Source: Bifidobacterium simiiventris (GTDB lineage Bacteria > Actinomycetota > Actinomycetes > Actinomycetales > Bifidobacteriaceae). Taken from it: a stretch of DNA of 64,000 nt. Under the pieces are notes generated by a model. It was not told where the DNA came from, ran no database searches, and was given only the letters and a program-made list of their open reading frames with translations. The DNA is taken from positions 124,001 through 188,000 of the forward strand of contig NZ_JAHBBG010000002.1 in assembly GCF_019331715.1 (NCBI RefSeq), given 5' to 3'. Numbering within the stretch: position 1 is the stretch's first letter; each line of letters starts with the position of its first letter. A program made the translations under genes and the position numbers. This document shows positions 61,843 through 64,000 of the stretch, piece by piece.

Positions 61843-63175
61843 TAACCGTTCGCGGCCCAAGGACTTGCATGCGTGTGCCCGCCTCGAGATGCATTCCGGC
61901 TGGCGGCCCTGGCGCATCCACTGCTTCATGTGCGCTCTGGTCGACCAGGCGAACCCGTGCTATGGGGTACCAGTCGGCTCGTTCTATCACCTCCTCCGCG
62001 TGATCTGCCGGCAAGGTGACGAAATCGCGCACTTCGGAATCGGGGAATGCGCCGTCGTCATACGGCGGCATCGTGTATCGCGGCACAATACCGACTCGGT
62101 CCTCGCCGCGTACCGCGCGAAGCATGGCATCGGCGTGCGGTACGCTGAGCGGCCATCCGGCATCGTGCAATGCCAGCGCCACGCCAATGGCGTTTGCGCA
62201 GATCGGATACGCCGCACCATCCAGTACCAGTGTCCAGCCGAATTCATCATGTATCGGCATCAGCGTGACCCATGAAAATCCCGGCCCGGGCAGCATCTCC
62301 CACATGTGCCGGTCATCGCGTTCGTCTTCGATCCATGACAGGAACTCCTCCGGAGAATCTCGGTCGAGCATATCCGCCACCTGTCCGCACGGATTCGCAT
62401 AAGCCCTATGCCAATCCTCAGGCGAGGCGGTATTCGACGGGACTGGGAACCGTGACGCCATATATGCATCCCCGCATGCCCGGTAATAATCGTTCAGGCT
62501 CAGTTCGGTCAAACGTTGCCTGGTGTCCGTCCGTACCGCCGATTGCGATGACGGGCGGACGAACAGCCGATCGAACCGTTTGAGTTCGTTCTCGCGCACG
62601 GTGGCTTGGACGTAGGCAAGGCTCTCGGGGAAAATCTCCCAGTACGTCTTGCGTGGCATCACGCCCATGCGCATGTCGAACGGAAGCTGTTCGCTCACCC
62701 ATGCGTTGTATGTGCCCTGAACGCAACGACGCACGCATTCCTCCACGCCGGCGATCAGCCACGACATCAGCTGCATGGCAAATGCGGCATTGACGCCTTG
62801 CGGCGCCTCGCGCACGAACCTCACCGAGAACCGGTCGTTCACCGTCAGCAGCCGTGTATCGTCCCGTTCCTCGTATGTCAACCGGTACCACTGCATCTTG
62901 TCGGGGTAGCATTCCCGCCAATGCGCGTCAAACTGCTCGTACGAATCGAACAGGCCGTCCGCATGCAGCTGTGCATAGGTGCCGAACGCCTCGATGGAAC
63001 CGCGTTCGGCCGTGACCCACAAAGCGCGGATTCCGTCTGTTGGCACGATGTTGTGCAGCAGCGCTATCAGTGTTTGAGCGCGCAGATCGATTGGAAGGAT
63101 CAGATCAGGCGAATTCGAATTCCGTATGCGCATCAGGCCGTCCACTTCGGGCGCGTACAACGTTGCGGTTGCCAT
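61811..63175 (-). CDS. unrecognised 454-aa protein
   Basis: I do not recognise a family. The protein begins MATATLYAPEVDGLMRIRN; it is mostly soluble, Trp/Tyr-rich and acidic, with segments such as ALWVTAERGSIEAFG, NEYDRFVKR-like polar stretches and EFGWTLVLDGAAYPICANA. No signal peptide or membrane helix is seen. AAAGGAG precedes the ATG at 63175. Its 3' end overlaps the UvrA-like gene by 32 bases. A tandem TGATATCA repeat lies in its upstream region. Confidence 0.65.
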   Translation of the reverse strand: MATATLYAPEVDGLMRIRNSNSPDLILPIDLRAQTLIALLHNIVPTDGIRALWVTAERGSIEAFGTYAQLHADGLFDSYEQFDAHWRECYPDKMQWYRLTYEERDDTRLLTVNDRFSVRFVREAPQGVNAAFAMQLMSWLIAGVEECVRRCVQGTYNAWVSEQLPFDMRMGVMPRKTYWEIFPESLAYVQATVRENELKRFDRLFVRPSSQSAVRTDTRQRLTELSLNDYYRACGDAYMASRFPVPSNTASPEDWHRAYANPCGQVADMLDRDSPEEFLSWIEDERDDRHMWEMLPGPGFSWVTLMPIHDEFGWTLVLDGAAYPICANAIGVALALHDAGWPLSVPHADAMLRAVRGEDRVGIVPRYTMPPYDDGAFPDSEVRDFVTLPADHAEEVIERADWYPIARVRLVDQSAHEAVDAPGPPAGMHLEAGTRMQVLGPRTVINHGRKDIGR

Positions 63176-63209
63176 GGTCGCTCCTTTCTCGAAAGACACT
63201 GCGTCGTGT

Positions 63210-63231
63210 GTGATATCACTATTGATATCAC
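63210..63231. promoter_or_regulatory. tandem palindromes TGATATCA
   Basis: GTGATATCAC (63210-63219) is followed by TGATATCA again at 63223-63230, with centres 12 bases apart. Such spacing suits ribbon-helix-helix repressors binding as tandem dimers, and an RHH-type (HicB-like) protein is encoded 108 bases downstream. Confidence 0.5.
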
Positions 63232-63338
63232 AATGGTCGTACAAATGTTCGATTGTGGCGGTCGGCGTGTCGGTGCGGTTTCCGGCCGTTGCCGTCATGC
63301 GATATGGTGAGCGTAGCGGTGGTTCAGGGAGGTGCGCG

Positions 63339-63680
63339 ATGGCTGACGAAAGTGATCGATACGTCTATCGTATTCATTGGTCGAACGAGGACGACGGATT
63401 CGTCGCGACGGTTGCCGAACTGCCGGATCTGCGGTTCATCGCGCAATCTTCGCTGGATGCGCTCGCCGGATTGCGGGTGTTGGCCTCCGAACGGGTGGCG
63501 GCGATGCGATCCAAGGGGCAGAACGTGCCGGAGCCGTTCGAAGACCGCCATTATTCCGGTCATATCATGGTGCGTGTGCCGCCGGAAGTCCATCGCAGGC
63601 TCACCATCGAGGCCGCCGAACAAGGCGTCTCGCTCAACCGTCTGGTGCAGTCCCGTCTGACGCAATCGACGAAAGCCTAG
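63339..63680 (+). CDS. HicB-like antitoxin-family protein without adjacent HicA
   Basis: This 113-aa protein has an N-terminal HicB partial-RNase-H fold (YRIHWSNEDDGFVATVAELP) and a C-terminal ribbon-helix-helix (VRVPPEVHRRLTIEAAEQ, then NRLVQSRL), the layout of HicB antitoxins. No HicA-type toxin is visible on either side. It may act as an autonomous regulator, possibly at the TGATATCA repeats. GGGAGG precedes the ATG at 63339. Confidence 0.75.
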   Translation: MADESDRYVYRIHWSNEDDGFVATVAELPDLRFIAQSSLDALAGLRVLASERVAAMRSKGQNVPEPFEDRHYSGHIMVRVPPEVHRRLTIEAAEQGVSLNRLVQSRLTQSTKA

Positions 63681-63727
63681 CCGACTGCATGGTAGAACAA
63701 TGGTCGTGACCCCGTCCGGACGGCGAG

Positions 63728-63733
63728 TACAGT
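63728..63733 (+). promoter_or_regulatory. -10 box TACAGT of the MATE gene
   Basis: TACAGT ends 8 bases before the first GTG (63742), with no ribosome binding site, so a leaderless message is likely. Confidence 0.4.
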
Positions 63734-63741
63734 AGCCAATC

Positions 63742-64000
63742 GTGGTGCAGATTCATACGATCAGACGTGCGAGCGCGGACGCGAAATACCGTCAGATGAC
63801 GACCCAGCCGATCCGCCCGCTCATCTTGAGACTGTGTATTCCGGCTGTGATCTCGAATCTGGTCACCACCGCGTATAACCTTACCGATACGTTCTTCATT
63901 GGCCAGCTCGGCACCGCGCAATCTGGCGCGATCGGCATCGCATTCTCCGTCATGACCGTGCTGCAGGCCATCGGATTCTTCTTTGGCAACGGCGCGGGCA
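63742..64000 (+). CDS. MATE-family efflux transporter, 3' end outside the window
   Basis: The 86 residues present start with a hydrophilic region and enter the first MATE helices (LCIPAVISNLVTTAYNLTDT, IGQLGTAQSGAIGIAF, VLQAIGFFFGNGAG). MATE proteins export drugs and cations using H+ or Na+ gradients. Start choice is between GTG 63742 and GTG 63745. The gene is cut by the window. Confidence 0.85.
   Translation, partial: MVQIHTIRRASADAKYRQMTTQPIRPLILRLCIPAVISNLVTTAYNLTDTFFIGQLGTAQSGAIGIAFSVMTVLQAIGFFFGNGAG

Noticed and set aside
1-64000. CRISPR array, rRNA operon or additional tRNA genes
   Set aside because: No regularly spaced direct repeats with unique spacers, no rRNA sequence and no second cloverleaf were seen.

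Overview
The window reads as a stretch of a high-GC actinobacterial chromosome, most likely a Bifidobacterium (inference). Support comes from the conserved actinobacterial order tyrS - TPR protein - NagD-like HAD - small ORF - tlyA - nadK - recN, from the actinobacterial families DUF3107, DUF3052 and DUF2342, from the Lon-like/UvrD neighbourhood, from a LacI/sucrose permease/GH32 cluster, and from many promoters whose -10 box lies only 6-8 nt before the start codon.

Layout. 1-9 kb: pseudouridine synthase (cut by the window), a small membrane protein, an HD phosphohydrolase, a CmpB-like membrane protein, tyrS, a repeat-rich TPR protein, a HAD phosphatase, a 42-aa protein and tlyA. 8.5-10.8 kb: an oppositely oriented KtrAB-type potassium uptake pair interrupts the conserved block. 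11-14.4 kb: nadK-recN behind a LexA/SOS box, then a second HAD phosphatase. 14.6-24.5 kb: a sulfur amino acid region with two trans-sulfuration PLP enzymes, two MetQ lipoproteins, MetN, MetI, an Asp/Glu-type racemase, a DAO-family flavoenzyme and an M20 amidohydrolase. 24.6-31.4 kb: SPFH protein, 2-hydroxyacid dehydrogenase, acylphosphatase, patatin-like lipase, murI, dapF, a VKOR-like protein and a PHP phosphoesterase. 31.5-38.1 kb: DUF3107, an apparent pseudokinase, a UvrD-like helicase, a DUF2342 protein with a damaged HExxH motif, a Lon-like protease without PDZ domain, and DUF3052.

38.3-46.7 kb holds an 8.4-kb integrated element in the 3' end of tRNA-Val(UAC). It has a 21-bp att duplication, duplicated candidate integrase arm sites, a tyrosine integrase, an XRE repressor, an AlpA/Xis-like protein, a RepA-type helicase next to a long inverted repeat (candidate origin), many small leftward genes, a lone HK97-type capsid gene, an HNH protein and a zinc-finger protein. 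It lacks portal, large terminase, tail and lysis genes. This is the layout of a phage satellite (PICI-like) rather than a complete prophage, and it is the best candidate for an undescribed system here. One of its genes carries a 12-bp homopolymer that puts it out of frame by one base.

46.8-54.5 kb: a DivIVA-like protein, dxr and ispG of the MEP isoprenoid pathway, an unusual alpha/beta-hydrolase membrane protein, recO and uppS. 54.6-59.2 kb: GH32 sucrose hydrolase, sucrose/H+ symporter and a LacI regulator with four matching operators. 59.3-64 kb: a UvrA-like ABC protein, an unrecognised 454-aa protein, an orphan HicB-like protein and the start of a MATE transporter. Several intergenic regions hold palindromic elements, including two copies of a ~120-bp MITE-like repeat.
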